The position numbers were made by a program, and so were the translations under genes. From Methylorubrum thiocyanatum (GTDB lineage: Bacteria > Pseudomonadota > Alphaproteobacteria > Rhizobiales > Beijerinckiaceae): a DNA stretch of 64,000 bases. Location: assembly GCA_014138645.1 (NCBI GenBank), contig JACJIB010000009.1, positions 124,001-188,000 on the forward strand. Reading direction: 5' to 3'. This document shows positions 24,469 to 33,700 of the stretch, one piece after another (within the stretch, counting starts at the first letter, position 1; each line of letters starts with the position of its first letter). The notes below the pieces were generated by a model. That model did no database searches. It had not been told where the DNA came from and saw only the letters and a program-made list of their open reading frames with translations.

Positions 24469-26001
24469 ATGGCCGAAGCGACCGTCAACCACCTGTTCGG
24501 CCTCGTCCGCACCCATCTTCCGGCCGAGCCGGATGCCAAGGTCTTCATCGAGACGATCGAGGGCGCTCGCTACAGCTACGCCGACCTGCTCGCCCGCTCG
24601 GGCGCCTACGCGAACGCGCTGGTCGCGCTCGGGGTGAAGCCCGGTGACCGGGTCGCGGTGCAGGTCGAGAAGAGCGCCGAGGTGATCTTCCTCTATCTCG
24701 GTGCGGTGCGGGCGGGCGCGGTCTTCCTGCCGCTCAACACCGCCTATACCGGGCCGGAGATCGCCTACTTCCTCGGCGATGCCGAGCCGGCCCTGTTCGT
24801 CTGCGATCCGGCCCGCGAGGCCGACCTGTCGGCGGTCGCCGGGGAGGCCGGAGTGAAGCAGGTGCGCACCCTCGACGCATCGGGGCGCGGCAGCATGGCC
24901 GAAGCCGCCGACGCGGCGAGCGCGGACTTTACCGACGTGCCCCGCGGACCCGACGACCTCGCGGCGATCCTCTACACCTCGGGCACGACCGGGCGCTCCA
25001 AGGGCGCCATGCTGAGTCACGACAACCTCGCCTCGAACGCGCTGACGCTGGCCCAGTACTGGCACTTCACGGCCGACGACGTGCTGATCCACGCCCTGCC
25101 GGTGTTCCACACCCACGGCCTGTTCGTGGCCACCAACATCGTTCTGGCCACCGGCGGCACGATGCTGTTCCTGCCGCGGCTCGACGCGAAGAAGATCCTG
25201 GAGCTGATGCCGCGGGCGACGGCGATGATGGGGGTGCCGACCTTCTACACGCGGCTGCTCAAGGAGCCGGGCCTCACCCGCGAGGTGACGGCGCATATGC
25301 GCCTGTTCGTCTCGGGCTCGGCGCCGCTGCTCGCCGAGACCCACCGGGAATGGTCGCAGCGCACCGGCCACGCCATCCTCGAGCGCTACGGCATGACCGA
25401 GACCAACATGAACACCTCGAACCCCTACGAGGGCGCGCGGCGGGCCGGCACGGTCGGCTTTCCGCTGCCGGGGGTGAGCTTGCGTGTGGTCGAGCCCGAG
25501 ACCGGAGCGCCGCTCGGTCCCGAGGAGGTCGGGATGATCGAGGTGAAGGGTCCCAACGTGTTCCAGGGCTACTGGCGCATGCCCGAAAAAACGGCCGCCG
25601 AGCTGAAGGTGGACGGGTTCTTCATCACCGGCGATCTCGGCAAGATCGACCGCGACGGCTACGTCCACATCGTCGGACGCGGCAAGGACCTCATCATCAC
25701 CGGCGGCTACAACGTCTACCCGAAGGAGATCGAGTCGGAGATCGACGCGCTGCCCGGCGTCGTCGAATCCGCGGTGATCGGTCTCGCCCATCCCGATTTC
25801 GGCGAGGGCGTCACGGCGGTGGTGGTACCGGGCGAGGGGGCGCCCGACGAGGCGGCGGTCCTCGCCGCGCTCGAAGGGCGGCTCGCCAAGTACAAGTGCC
25901 CCAAGCGCGTGCTGTTCGCGAACGAATTGCCGCGCAACGCCATGGGCAAGGTCCAGAAGAATCTTTTGCGCGAGGCCCATTCCGATCTCTACCGGAGTTG
26001 A
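24469..26001 (+). CDS. matB: malonyl-CoA synthetase (MatB type)
   Basis: A 510-residue ANL-superfamily ligase that activates malonate (or methylmalonate) to its CoA thioester with ATP. The AMP-binding P-loop is ILYTSGTTGRSKGAML. HALPVFHTHGLFVATN and YGMTETNMNTSNPYEG are typical of MatB and distinguish it from general acyl-CoA synthetases. The hinge GDLGKIDRDGYVHIVGR and the C-terminal catalytic Lys region RNAMGKVQKNLLR are intact. The SD GAGGA lies 8 bases before the ATG. No malonate decarboxylase genes sit nearby, so the enzyme probably acts in malonyl-CoA supply or malonate use. Confidence 0.87.
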   Translation: MAEATVNHLFGLVRTHLPAEPDAKVFIETIEGARYSYADLLARSGAYANALVALGVKPGDRVAVQVEKSAEVIFLYLGAVRAGAVFLPLNTAYTGPEIAYFLGDAEPALFVCDPAREADLSAVAGEAGVKQVRTLDASGRGSMAEAADAASADFTDVPRGPDDLAAILYTSGTTGRSKGAMLSHDNLASNALTLAQYWHFTADDVLIHALPVFHTHGLFVATNIVLATGGTMLFLPRLDAKKILELMPRATAMMGVPTFYTRLLKEPGLTREVTAHMRLFVSGSAPLLAETHREWSQRTGHAILERYGMTETNMNTSNPYEGARRAGTVGFPLPGVSLRVVEPETGAPLGPEEVGMIEVKGPNVFQGYWRMPEKTAAELKVDGFFITGDLGKIDRDGYVHIVGRGKDLIITGGYNVYPKEIESEIDALPGVVESAVIGLAHPDFGEGVTAVVVPGEGAPDEAAVLAALEGRLAKYKCPKRVLFANELPRNAMGKVQKNLLREAHSDLYRS

Positions 26002-26244
26002 GCCCGCCGCCGGGGGGATCCGCGAGGTACGGCCGGAAGCGGCCGGAAACGCCGCCCCCGGAGCCTGCGTGAACCGGTGCGGCGGCGCCACCCCGCCCTG
26101 GTGCTCTCAAGCCTGTGATGCGATGCTTCGCGATACGGGTGCTAAGAGCGGGCTTTGATTCCGGGGGTGGACCGTCCCGGCGGCGCGCGCCGCCGCAAGC
26201 CTGCGGTGTGTGTCTCGAGTCAAACCGCGGAGTGTCGTTCGAAC

Positions 26245-27711
26245 GTGACCAGCAGTACCGAGCAGGACCGGATCGATGCCGAGCTGGTCCGCGTCTCCGA
26301 CAGCTCCGACCCGTTCGCCGCCGCCGTCAAGGCGACGCGGATGCCGATGCTCATCACCGACCCGTACGGTCCCGACAACCCGATCATCTTCGTCAACCAC
26401 GCCTTCACCAAGCTCACCGGCTACAGCCGTGAGGAGATCCTCGGGCGGAACTGCCGCTTCCTCCAGGGGCCGGAGACCGACCCGCGCGACGTGAGCCGGA
26501 TCCGCGACGCGATCGAGCGGCGGGTGCCGATCGAGATCGAGCTGCTCAACCACAAGAAGAACGGCGAGGTGTTCTGGAATCGCCTGCTGATCTCGCCGGT
26601 CTTCGACGACGAGGGGCGGCTCACCTACTTCTTCGCCTCGCAGTTCGACGTGACGCTGGAGCGCGACCGGATGGTCCGGCTGCAGCGCGACCGTGACGCC
26701 CTGGAGCAGGAGGTCGAGCGCCGCAACGACGACCTCACCCGCAGCGAGCACCGCCTCGAATTCATGCTCGCCGCCGGCCGGCTCGGCGCCTGGACCCTCG
26801 ACCTCGCCGAACGCCGGCTCGTGGCATCCGACCTGTGCAAGCAGAATTTCGGGCGCCCGCTCGGTGAGCCCTTCACCTATGACGACCTCGTCGAGGCGGT
26901 GGTGCCGGAGGATCGCGAGCGGATGCAGGCGGCGATGCAGGCTGCGATCGACCGCCGGAGCGATTACGACGTCGAGCACCGCGTCTCGGCGCCCTGCGGC
27001 GAGGTGCGCTGGGTGCAGCTGCGCGGCCGGGCCTATTACCGGGCGGACGGCGCGCCGCTCTCCATGGCCGGCATCTCGCTCGACGTGACCGACCGCAAGC
27101 GGGCCGACGAGCAGCGCGCCCTGCTCGCCGCCGAGATGAAGCACCGGGTGAAGAACTCGATCGCGACGGTCCAGTCCATCGCCCACCAGACCCTGCGCAA
27201 CGCCGCCTCCCTGGACGATGCGCGCCGGACGCTCGACGCCCGCCTCAACTCGCTTGCCACCGCCCACGACATCCTCACCTCGGAGGCGACCACGGGCGCC
27301 ACGCTCGCCGAGGCAGTGGAGAGCGCCCTGCAGCCGTTCCGCGTCAGCCCACGCAACCGCATCCGGGTCGGCGGGCCGGAGGTGCGCCTGACGCCCCGCC
27401 TGACGCTCGCCGTGGTGATGGCGCTACACGAACTCGCCACCAACGCGGTGAAGTATGGCGGCCTCTCGAACGAGACCGGCCGGGTGATCCTCAACTGGGA
27501 GGTCGAGGGCGGAGCGCCCAGGCGCCTGACCATGCGCTGGGAGGAGCTGGACGGTCCCCCGGTCGAGAAGCCGTCGCGGGTCGGCTTCGGCACCCGCATG
27601 ATCGAGCGGGTTCTGGCCGCCGAGTTCGGCGGCGAGGCCAAGATCGACTACCGCCCCCGCGGCCTCGTCCTGACCGTCGAGGCGCCGCTGCCGGAGCGCG
27701 AGGTCGGCTGA
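26245..27711 (+). CDS. LOV-PAS HWE-family sensor histidine kinase
   Basis: A 488-residue soluble blue-light-type kinase. The LOV domain spans about residues 25-140 and has the flavin-adduct motif GRNCRFLQG with Cys70. A second PAS domain covers about 170-285. The kinase core is HWE-type: MKHRVKNSIATVQSIAHQTLRN (His300), the N-box HELATNAVKYGGLS, and the WEE triplet that names the family. Light would form the Cys-flavin bond and change autophosphorylation. No membrane segment. The start is unclear: a TTG at 26155 or, more likely, the GTG at 26245 (TSSTEQ). No response regulator is adjacent. Confidence 0.85.
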   Translation: MTSSTEQDRIDAELVRVSDSSDPFAAAVKATRMPMLITDPYGPDNPIIFVNHAFTKLTGYSREEILGRNCRFLQGPETDPRDVSRIRDAIERRVPIEIELLNHKKNGEVFWNRLLISPVFDDEGRLTYFFASQFDVTLERDRMVRLQRDRDALEQEVERRNDDLTRSEHRLEFMLAAGRLGAWTLDLAERRLVASDLCKQNFGRPLGEPFTYDDLVEAVVPEDRERMQAAMQAAIDRRSDYDVEHRVSAPCGEVRWVQLRGRAYYRADGAPLSMAGISLDVTDRKRADEQRALLAAEMKHRVKNSIATVQSIAHQTLRNAASLDDARRTLDARLNSLATAHDILTSEATTGATLAEAVESALQPFRVSPRNRIRVGGPEVRLTPRLTLAVVMALHELATNAVKYGGLSNETGRVILNWEVEGGAPRRLTMRWEELDGPPVEKPSRVGFGTRMIERVLAAEFGGEAKIDYRPRGLVLTVEAPLPEREVG

Positions 27712-27859
27712 GGCGCAACGGTCGCCAGGGCCTTCTCCGGTCTCGGCTTTTCCTCTCGACTTTTCCTGGGGATGCGTCGGGTTCGAGGGAACGGCCAAGC
27801 CTGATCCGGGGTTGAACCGCGTCTCACACAAGGCGCGTGCGCGCGACCCCGCCCGGATC

Positions 27860-29020
27860 ATGCCGTCCTCCCCCCAGACCCCGCCCCGCCTTCCCGCGGA
27901 GGGCACGGCCTCCGTGCTCTGGACCCTGATGATGGGAGCGGCGGTGATCGCACTCGCCGCCGCGCCCCGCCGCCGCCCCGAGGACGAGCCGGACCCGTCC
28001 GAGCCGCCCGACGCGAAGGCGCGCAACGGCGGCGCCCATTCCCATGAGGGCCGCTCCGCCCGCTGGGTGGCGGCGACGCAGGGCGACCGCGGGCGCGCCG
28101 CGGATCACCCCGGCGAGATCCCGTCCCCCGGCTGGTGGGACATCGCCACCCGCGTCTACCTCGAATTCAACAAGGACCGGGTGCTCTCGGTGGCGGCGGG
28201 CGTGACCTTCTACACCCTGCTCTCGCTGTTCCCGGCGATCGCCGCCCTCGTCACCTGCTATGGGCTGGTGGCCGATGTGAACACGATCAACGTCCATCTG
28301 TCGACGCTGCACGGGGTGCTGCCGGAGAGCGCCATCGACATCATCGGCGAGCAGGTAAAGCGCATTTCCGCCAAGGGCAGCGGCACCCTGGGTGTCACCT
28401 TCTTCACCAGCCTGACGCTCTCGCTGTGGAGCGCCAACGCCGCCATGAAGGCGATGTTCGATGCCCTCAACGTCGTCTACGAGGAGGAGGAGAAGCGCAA
28501 TTTCTTCTGGCTCAACGTCCGCTCGCTGACCTTCACCGGGGGGGCGCTGCTGTTCATCATCCTGGCGCTGATGTCGATCGTCGTGCTGCCGGTGGTGTTC
28601 AACTTCCTCGGCCTGGGCGACGGCGCTCGCCTCATCGCCATGGCCCGCTGGCCGGTGCTGCTCCTCGTCCTGCTCGGGGGGCTCGCCGTGCTCTACCGCT
28701 ACGGCCCCAGCCGGGAGCGGGCGCGCTGGCGCTGGGTCGGCGCCGGCAGCGTCGTGGCGGGCCTGCTCTGGCTCGCCGCCTCGATCCTGTTCTCCTGGTA
28801 CGTCGCCAATTTCGGCAATTACAACGAGACCTACGGCTCGCTCGGCGCCGTGATCGGCTTCATGACCTGGATCTGGATCTCGGCCACGATCGTGCTGCTC
28901 GGCGGCGAGATCAACGCCGAGATCGAGCACCAGACCGCCCGCGATTCGACCACGAGCCCGCGCAAGCCCCTGGGCCAGCGCGGCGCGCGCATGGCCGACA
29001 CGGTGGGCGCGGCGGCCTGA
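27860..29020 (+). CDS. YihY/virulence factor BrkB family membrane protein
   Basis: A 386-residue inner-membrane protein. The N-terminus holds a short hydrophobic segment and a Pro/Asp/Glu-rich cytosolic stretch. The YihY core begins DIATRVYLEFNKDRVLSVAAGVTFYTLLSLFPAIAAL and contains six membrane helices. ASILFSWYVANFGNYNETYGSLGAVIGFMTWIW is the family-defining block near the C-terminus. The function of the family is not settled (once called RNase BN in error). The ATG at 27860 is preferred to a TTG at 27812. Confidence 0.83.
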   Translation: MPSSPQTPPRLPAEGTASVLWTLMMGAAVIALAAAPRRRPEDEPDPSEPPDAKARNGGAHSHEGRSARWVAATQGDRGRAADHPGEIPSPGWWDIATRVYLEFNKDRVLSVAAGVTFYTLLSLFPAIAALVTCYGLVADVNTINVHLSTLHGVLPESAIDIIGEQVKRISAKGSGTLGVTFFTSLTLSLWSANAAMKAMFDALNVVYEEEEKRNFFWLNVRSLTFTGGALLFIILALMSIVVLPVVFNFLGLGDGARLIAMARWPVLLLVLLGGLAVLYRYGPSRERARWRWVGAGSVVAGLLWLAASILFSWYVANFGNYNETYGSLGAVIGFMTWIWISATIVLLGGEINAEIEHQTARDSTTSPRKPLGQRGARMADTVGAAA

Positions 29021-29125
29021 GGCACCCGCAACCTATCATCAGTTCTTGCGCGGCCACGTCGCACTCGTGACAAGCGGGGCCCGGCACCATCTTGCCGAAC
29101 GAGAAGAGCACCGGAGGAACGCGAC

Positions 29126-29542
29126 ATGGCCGGATCCGACGTCATCGGCGGGGACACCGAGACCCGCACGGACGACGAGTGGCGCAGGGCACTGACGCCG
29201 GAGCAGTACCGCGTGCTGCGCGAGCACGGCACCGAGCGGGCCGGCACGAGCTGCCTCAACGCCGAGAAGCGCGCCGGCACCTTCTTCTGCGCCGGCTGCG
29301 GCGCCCCGCTCTTCGAGAGCGGCACCAAGTATGAGTCCGGCAGCGGCTGGCCGAGCTTCTTCGCGCCGCTGGAAGGCGCGGTGGAGACGCAGGTGGACCG
29401 CAGCCACTGGATGACCCGCACCGAGGTGCATTGCGCCCGCTGCAAGGGGCATCTCGGCCACGTCTTCGAGGACGGGCCGGCCCCGACGGGCCTGCGCTAC
29501 TGCATGAACGGCGTCGCCCTCGACTTCGAACCCGCGACCTGA
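29126..29542 (+). CDS. msrB: peptide-methionine (R)-S-oxide reductase
   Basis: A 138-residue selenium-free MsrB that reduces methionine-R-sulfoxide in oxidised proteins, with thioredoxin as donor. The structural zinc cysteines are Cys55/Cys58 (CAGC) and Cys103/Cys106 (CARC). The catalytic Cys126 is in RYCMNGVALDF. Cys43 (TSCLN) sits where the resolving Cys is found in many MsrBs. GSGWPSFFAPL is the conserved substrate block. The start has a good SD (CCGGAGGAAC). Cytosolic; no signal peptide. Confidence 0.94.
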   Translation: MAGSDVIGGDTETRTDDEWRRALTPEQYRVLREHGTERAGTSCLNAEKRAGTFFCAGCGAPLFESGTKYESGSGWPSFFAPLEGAVETQVDRSHWMTRTEVHCARCKGHLGHVFEDGPAPTGLRYCMNGVALDFEPAT

Positions 29543-29788
29543 ATCACGCTGCGAGCCCGACAATTCCACGCCTTTTCGGCCTCCAGGGTTGCGGCGTGGT
29601 TGTTTCGGGCTCAACACTTCGTCATGAAGGTCCGAGTGAAGAACAGGTTAACGCCCCGGTCTTCGTGACCCGCCCGTCCTCGAGGCGGGGTGTCGCCGGT
29701 CTCCTGCGGGACCGGCCTCGCGTCCGAAGGCCGAGCGTCCGGGGGCGAACTCCCGGAACGGGGCATCCCGACCCGCGGAGGGAAGTGT

Positions 29789-30886
29789 ATGAGTGTCGTT
29801 CGCCGGTTTCTCGTGGCGCCCTCTCTGGTCCGCCTGCTGCGGAAGGAGCGGGGCGGATCCCGCGTCACCGAGGGCTACTTCGCGCCGCAGGCCGGGCGGA
29901 CCTCGTTCGTGCGCCTGCAGGGCACCAACTGCTTCCTCGTGCTGATGACCGGCGTCGAGGGCGCGATGGCCGAGGAGCGCACCGAGGTGCCGCGCGCCCA
30001 CGGCGACGCGCTGCTCGACGTCTGCGCCGGCCGTGCGGTCTACGAGCGCACGACGGTCTCGATCGGCGGCTCGGTCGAGGCCCTCGTCGACCGCTACGTG
30101 CGCCCGTCGGGCCTCGACATCGTCAGCCTCGTCTTCCCCGATGCCGGTGCTGCCCAGAGCTTCACGCCGCCGGTCTGGTTCGGCGCCGAGGTGACCGCCG
30201 ACAAGGCCTATGACGGCCAGGCGATCGCGCTCACCGGCATTCCGAGCCCCGGCGAGATCCCGCTGAGCAACGCCGCCCTCGACGCGGTGCTCGACCTGAT
30301 CGAGCCGCGCTTCGGCTCCAATCGCCCGCCCTTCATGCCGTCGAAGCCGACGACACCGCAGCGGGACTCGTCCCCGTCGTCGCGTCCGTTCGAGGCGCCC
30401 AAGCCCGCCCCGGTTCCCGAGGCGCTCCTGGCCGCCGCCGTGGCGGAGCCGTCGACGCCGCCGGAGTCCAAGCCGGAGGAGCAGCCTCAGGCCGCCGAAG
30501 AGCCTCTCCCGGCTGCGGCCGCAGCGGAAGAGCCGGCCGCCGAGGCGCCGCAGCCCGAGGAGCCACGGACGGAGGAACCGGTCGAGGCTGCGCCGCCCGA
30601 ACCCGCCGCCCCGGCCGAGGCGTCGGCACCGGAGGAGCAGCCCCAGCCCGTGGAAGCCGCCAAGCCGGAGGAGGCTCAGGCTGCCGAGACCGCCGAGGCG
30701 CCGAAGGCCGATGGCGAGTCCGGTGAGCGGCTGCCGCCGGACGCGCGCATCGACGACGTGATCGAGAGCCTCTCGAAGGCGCTCGGCGCCGCGATCCGCA
30801 ACCCGCAGGAGACGGGTCGCGACGAGGAGGTGACCGAAGCGTTCGAGCGCTGGCAGGTCCGCCCCCGCCGCACGCAGCAGACCTGA
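29789..30886 (+). CDS. degenerate CYTH-domain protein with disordered acidic tail
   Basis: A 365-residue protein. Residues 1-150 align by eye with the CYTH fold (thiamine triphosphatase / class IV cyclase family): VRRFLVAPSL at the start, RVTEGYFAP, then VWFGAEVTADKAYDGQAIAL. That last motif is nearly the canonical 'WxGxEVTxDxxY'. The usual catalytic ExExK at the N-terminus is absent: the positions read S-V-V-R-R. The later acidic ligand motifs are also weak. Residues 180-310 are Ala/Pro/Glu-rich and disordered. A helical C-terminus (PDARIDDVIESLSKALG) ends the protein. It is likely a non-catalytic polyphosphate/nucleotide-binding or scaffold protein. Confidence 0.62.
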   Translation: MSVVRRFLVAPSLVRLLRKERGGSRVTEGYFAPQAGRTSFVRLQGTNCFLVLMTGVEGAMAEERTEVPRAHGDALLDVCAGRAVYERTTVSIGGSVEALVDRYVRPSGLDIVSLVFPDAGAAQSFTPPVWFGAEVTADKAYDGQAIALTGIPSPGEIPLSNAALDAVLDLIEPRFGSNRPPFMPSKPTTPQRDSSPSSRPFEAPKPAPVPEALLAAAVAEPSTPPESKPEEQPQAAEEPLPAAAAAEEPAAEAPQPEEPRTEEPVEAAPPEPAAPAEASAPEEQPQPVEAAKPEEAQAAETAEAPKADGESGERLPPDARIDDVIESLSKALGAAIRNPQETGRDEEVTEAFERWQVRPRRTQQT

Positions 30887-30919
30887 CCCTCGGCGACGAG
30901 GGACCGACGGTACGCAACG

Positions 30920-30950
30920 ACGCCGGCTCCCGCGAGGGGCCGGCGTTTTC
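30920..30950 (+). terminator. rho-independent terminator after CYTH-like gene
   Basis: The stem ACGCCGGC / GCCGGCGT with an 11-base loop ends in TTTT. It begins 34 bases after the stop of the CYTH-like gene. Confidence 0.78.
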
Positions 30951-31158
30951 CTTGCGCGTCAGCGCCGCGGCGGCCGATTTCGAGGGAACAAGGCTGTCCC
31001 GTCGCGACGGGGAGCCCGGCGGCGCTTCGCTCGCAGGTTGTGGATCGCCGGCCGGCGCGCCGGAACCGGAAAGGGCAAAGCTTCGTTGGCTGGCCATCGG
31101 TGGCGGTCCGCCTCGGACGCACCGGTCAAGTCTTCATCGCCAATGAGGAAATGCCGCC

Positions 31159-31449
31159 ATGAGACGTCTTGCCATCGCCGCTGCAGGGCTGATGCTCTGC
31201 CTCCTGCCCATCGCCGGTGAGGCTCAGGCTCAAGGCATTCCCGGCGGCATGCGCCGCGGTGCGGCCGAGGGCGATCGCGTCGCCGGTCCGATCGGCGGGA
31301 TCGTGGGTGGTGCCGTCGGCGGCGCGGTGGGCGGCGTCAACGGCGCCCTCGGCATCGATCCCGGCCGGCGCGCCTACCGCACCCGGATGCGCTCGAACCG
31401 CCATTACCACCACCGCTCCCACCATCAGCGCCGCCATCGCCACCGCTGA
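31159..31449 (+). CDS. secreted glycine-zipper, His-rich small protein
   Basis: A 96-residue exported protein. The signal peptide ends near GEAQA-QG. A glycine zipper (GPIGGIVGGAVGGAVGGVNGALG) follows, which could insert in a membrane. The tail is basic and His-rich (RHYHHRSHHQRRHRHR) and could bind metal. A strong SD (GAGGAAAT) precedes the ATG. The last 25 bases overlap the convergent EamA gene's 3' end. Function unknown. Confidence 0.62.
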   Translation: MRRLAIAAAGLMLCLLPIAGEAQAQGIPGGMRRGAAEGDRVAGPIGGIVGGAVGGAVGGVNGALGIDPGRRAYRTRMRSNRHYHHRSHHQRRHRHR

Positions 31450-32402
31450 GCCGGCGCGGCCGTCCGCGGCGGGGATACCTCGTTCCGCCGCGGAGGCCGG
31501 CGCATCAGGGCATCCTCGGCCAGCAGCGCGAGGCCCGAGGCGACGATGATGCCGGCGCCGAGCATCGTCCAGGCGCTCGGCACGTCGCCGAACAGCAGGT
31601 AGCCCAGCAGCACCGACCACAGGATCTGCGTGTAGATGAAGGGCGCGAGCAGGCTCGCCGGCGCCCGCGCATGGGCCAGCACCAGCAGCCAGTGCCCGAT
31701 GGTGCCGAACAGCCCCACCGCGATCAGCAGCGCCCAGACCGTCCCCGAGGCCGGCGCCGTCCAGATCCAGGGCAGGAGCGGGCTCATCACCGCGAGCCCG
31801 CCGAGGCCGGTATAGAACACCGTCGTGGCGGTCGAATCGTAGGCCGCGAGCTTGCGCGTGACGATCACGTAGACGGCGTAACAGAGCATCGCGCCGAGGC
31901 TGAACAGGATCGCGGGCTTGGCCATCAGCGCGTCCGGCCGCACGATGACGAGGACGCCGACGAAGCCCGCCGCCACCGCCGCGAGCCGCATCCGCGACGA
32001 CCACTCGCCGAGCAGCGGCCCGGCCAGCAGCGCCACGGTGAGCGGCGCGGCGAACTGGATCGAGATCGTCTCTGCCAGTTGGAGCGAGCGAAGCGCCAGG
32101 AAGTTGCAGGCGGTGGAGCCGAACAGCAGAAGCGAGCGCAGGATCTGCAGCGGTAGGCGCCGGGAGCGGGCGACGCCCGGCCGCGTCACCGGGTTGAGGA
32201 AGGCGCTCACCAGCGCGACGTTGACCGCATAGCGCATGAAGGTGGTGAGCAGCGGATCGACGCCCGTCCCCGCCAGCACCTTGCCCGTGGCGTCGAGGCT
32301 CGCGAAGAAGACCGGTGCCACGCACATCAGGGCAATGCCGGCAAGTCGCCGCGGATTGCGGGCGGTCGCTCGCCCCGCCTCGCCGGCCTGTTTGGCGGAC
32401 AC
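31425..32402 (-). CDS. EamA/DMT-superfamily transporter
   Basis: A 325-residue drug/metabolite exporter with ten predicted helices in two EamA repeats (first around ALMCVAPVFFASLDATGKVL, second from SLGAMLCYAVYVIVTRKL). The substrate is unknown. A GTG at 32402 (SAKQAGEAG) is preceded by a good SD (GGGAGAGAGAC); the longer ATG at 32444 has none. The C-terminal tail is Arg/Pro-rich and overlaps the convergent His-rich gene by 25 bases. Confidence 0.8.
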   Translation of the reverse strand: MSAKQAGEAGRATARNPRRLAGIALMCVAPVFFASLDATGKVLAGTGVDPLLTTFMRYAVNVALVSAFLNPVTRPGVARSRRLPLQILRSLLLFGSTACNFLALRSLQLAETISIQFAAPLTVALLAGPLLGEWSSRMRLAAVAAGFVGVLVIVRPDALMAKPAILFSLGAMLCYAVYVIVTRKLAAYDSTATTVFYTGLGGLAVMSPLLPWIWTAPASGTVWALLIAVGLFGTIGHWLLVLAHARAPASLLAPFIYTQILWSVLLGYLLFGDVPSAWTMLGAGIIVASGLALLAEDALMRRPPRRNEVSPPRTAAPAQRWRWRR

Positions 32403-32480
32403 GTCTCTCTCCCGGTTGCCGTCCGGACCGAGGCCGTAGACCAACCCGGCGGCGCGCGCATCCCGGATCGGCGCGGGTCT

Positions 32481-32497
32481 CCTCCCCGCGGGGGAGG
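32481..32497. repeat. short GC-rich hairpin (CCTCCCC/GGGGAGG)
   Basis: A 7-bp perfect stem with a 3-base loop lies between the catalase-like gene and the EamA gene. It belongs to the same sequence type as the hairpins at 38347 and 50777. Confidence 0.55.
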
Positions 32498-32518
32498 CGG
32501 ACAGCGGGCTTCGGCCGG

Positions 32519-33613
32519 CTACGCGCCCGAGGGGCCGCGTCCGCCGGGCTCGTGGATCGGGCAGCCGTTACGCTCCGCGCGAAAGCGGGCGGAAGCGGGA
32601 TAGGCGGCCCGGCGCGCCCGCATGATCGCGCCGAGCGGCCGGTGCGCGGCAAGCGCGTGCCAGGGATTGAAGGCCAAGCCCTCGTCGATCGCCCGCACCG
32701 CGTCCTCGCTCCACGCCGCCTGCCGCGGCACCCTGAGCCGGGCCACGGCGACATAGGGGCTCTCGTCCTCCGGCCAGGGCTTCGAGGCATCCTCGACCGG
32801 CATCGTCTCCTCGTCCGTGCGCAGTTGCGCCCGCAGCTCCCACACGGCCTCGTGCTCGGCGAAAAAGGCGGTGACCGCCTCGCGCAGGCCGTCGGGCCGT
32901 CCATTGACGTTGAGGCTCGCCCCCGTCAGCGCGGTCAGTTCGGGCGAGACCGGCGCCACCGCGACCTTGGCGACGTAGGCGCCCCAGCGCAGCGGCACTT
33001 GGCTGTAGAAGGTCTCGCCGAGAAGATGCGTCTCGGGGTGGCCGCCCAGCGAGATCAGGGTGGGGCTCTTCGTGCCGATGCTTTCGAGCGCCGATTCGAC
33101 TCCGCGCAGCACGGCGGAGAACGCCTTCTTGAACACCTGCGGCGTGTCGGTGGTGGCCGCCAGCAGCTTCAGGCTCTTGAGGAAGGCCGCGTCGTCCGCA
33201 GCCGTGAAGGCTGGGGCGTTGGCCATCACGAAATCCTGCGTCGTCCCCTCGCTGCCATCCAGCCGCTCGCCCTCGACGCCGACGATCTTCAGCGCGAGGC
33301 CGCGCGGGGTCGAGACGCTGTCATCGAGGATGTCGCCGGGATTGGTGGAGAAGCGAAGCAACGCCTCGTAGGAGCCGGGCCGCTCGAACAAGCCCTGCGC
33401 CAGTTCGGGCGGCAGCCCGTCGAGCACGTCGAGCCGTCCGGTCAGGAGGCCGTGCGCCTTGGCATGGACGCCCCGCACCGCCCGGCCGTAATCGCCGAGC
33501 GTGGTCTCCTGGATCTTCGCGAAGGTCGCCAGCATCTGCGCGTGGATTGCGGCCTCGTCCGTGCGCGGCTGCTCGACGGAGGGGTGGTAGGGGATCGGGG
33601 TCGCTGCGCTCAC
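32519..33613 (-). CDS. catalase-family haem protein (SrpA-like)
   Basis: A 364-residue member of the 'catalase-related' group, shorter than true catalases. The distal His lies in VHAKAHG. The haem-pocket asparagine region is FSTNPGDILDDSVSTPRGLALKIVG, followed by TTQDFVMANAPAF. The C-terminal FNPWHALAAHRPLGAIMRARRAAY replaces the classic proximal Tyr block of catalases, as in SrpA-like proteins. These may act as peroxidases or have lost catalase activity. No signal peptide is visible. The nearest gene upstream is the batD stop 88 bases away. Confidence 0.85.
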   Translation of the reverse strand: MSAATPIPYHPSVEQPRTDEAAIHAQMLATFAKIQETTLGDYGRAVRGVHAKAHGLLTGRLDVLDGLPPELAQGLFERPGSYEALLRFSTNPGDILDDSVSTPRGLALKIVGVEGERLDGSEGTTQDFVMANAPAFTAADDAAFLKSLKLLAATTDTPQVFKKAFSAVLRGVESALESIGTKSPTLISLGGHPETHLLGETFYSQVPLRWGAYVAKVAVAPVSPELTALTGASLNVNGRPDGLREAVTAFFAEHEAVWELRAQLRTDEETMPVEDASKPWPEDESPYVAVARLRVPRQAAWSEDAVRAIDEGLAFNPWHALAAHRPLGAIMRARRAAYPASARFRAERNGCPIHEPGGRGPSGA

Positions 33614-33700
33614 GTCCGGCCTCGCGGTGGGTCCGCCGGCTCGGACGGAGCCGGTCTCACACCAAACCGGGTCCGGTCGAAGCCGTTCAGCGGTGCCCGG

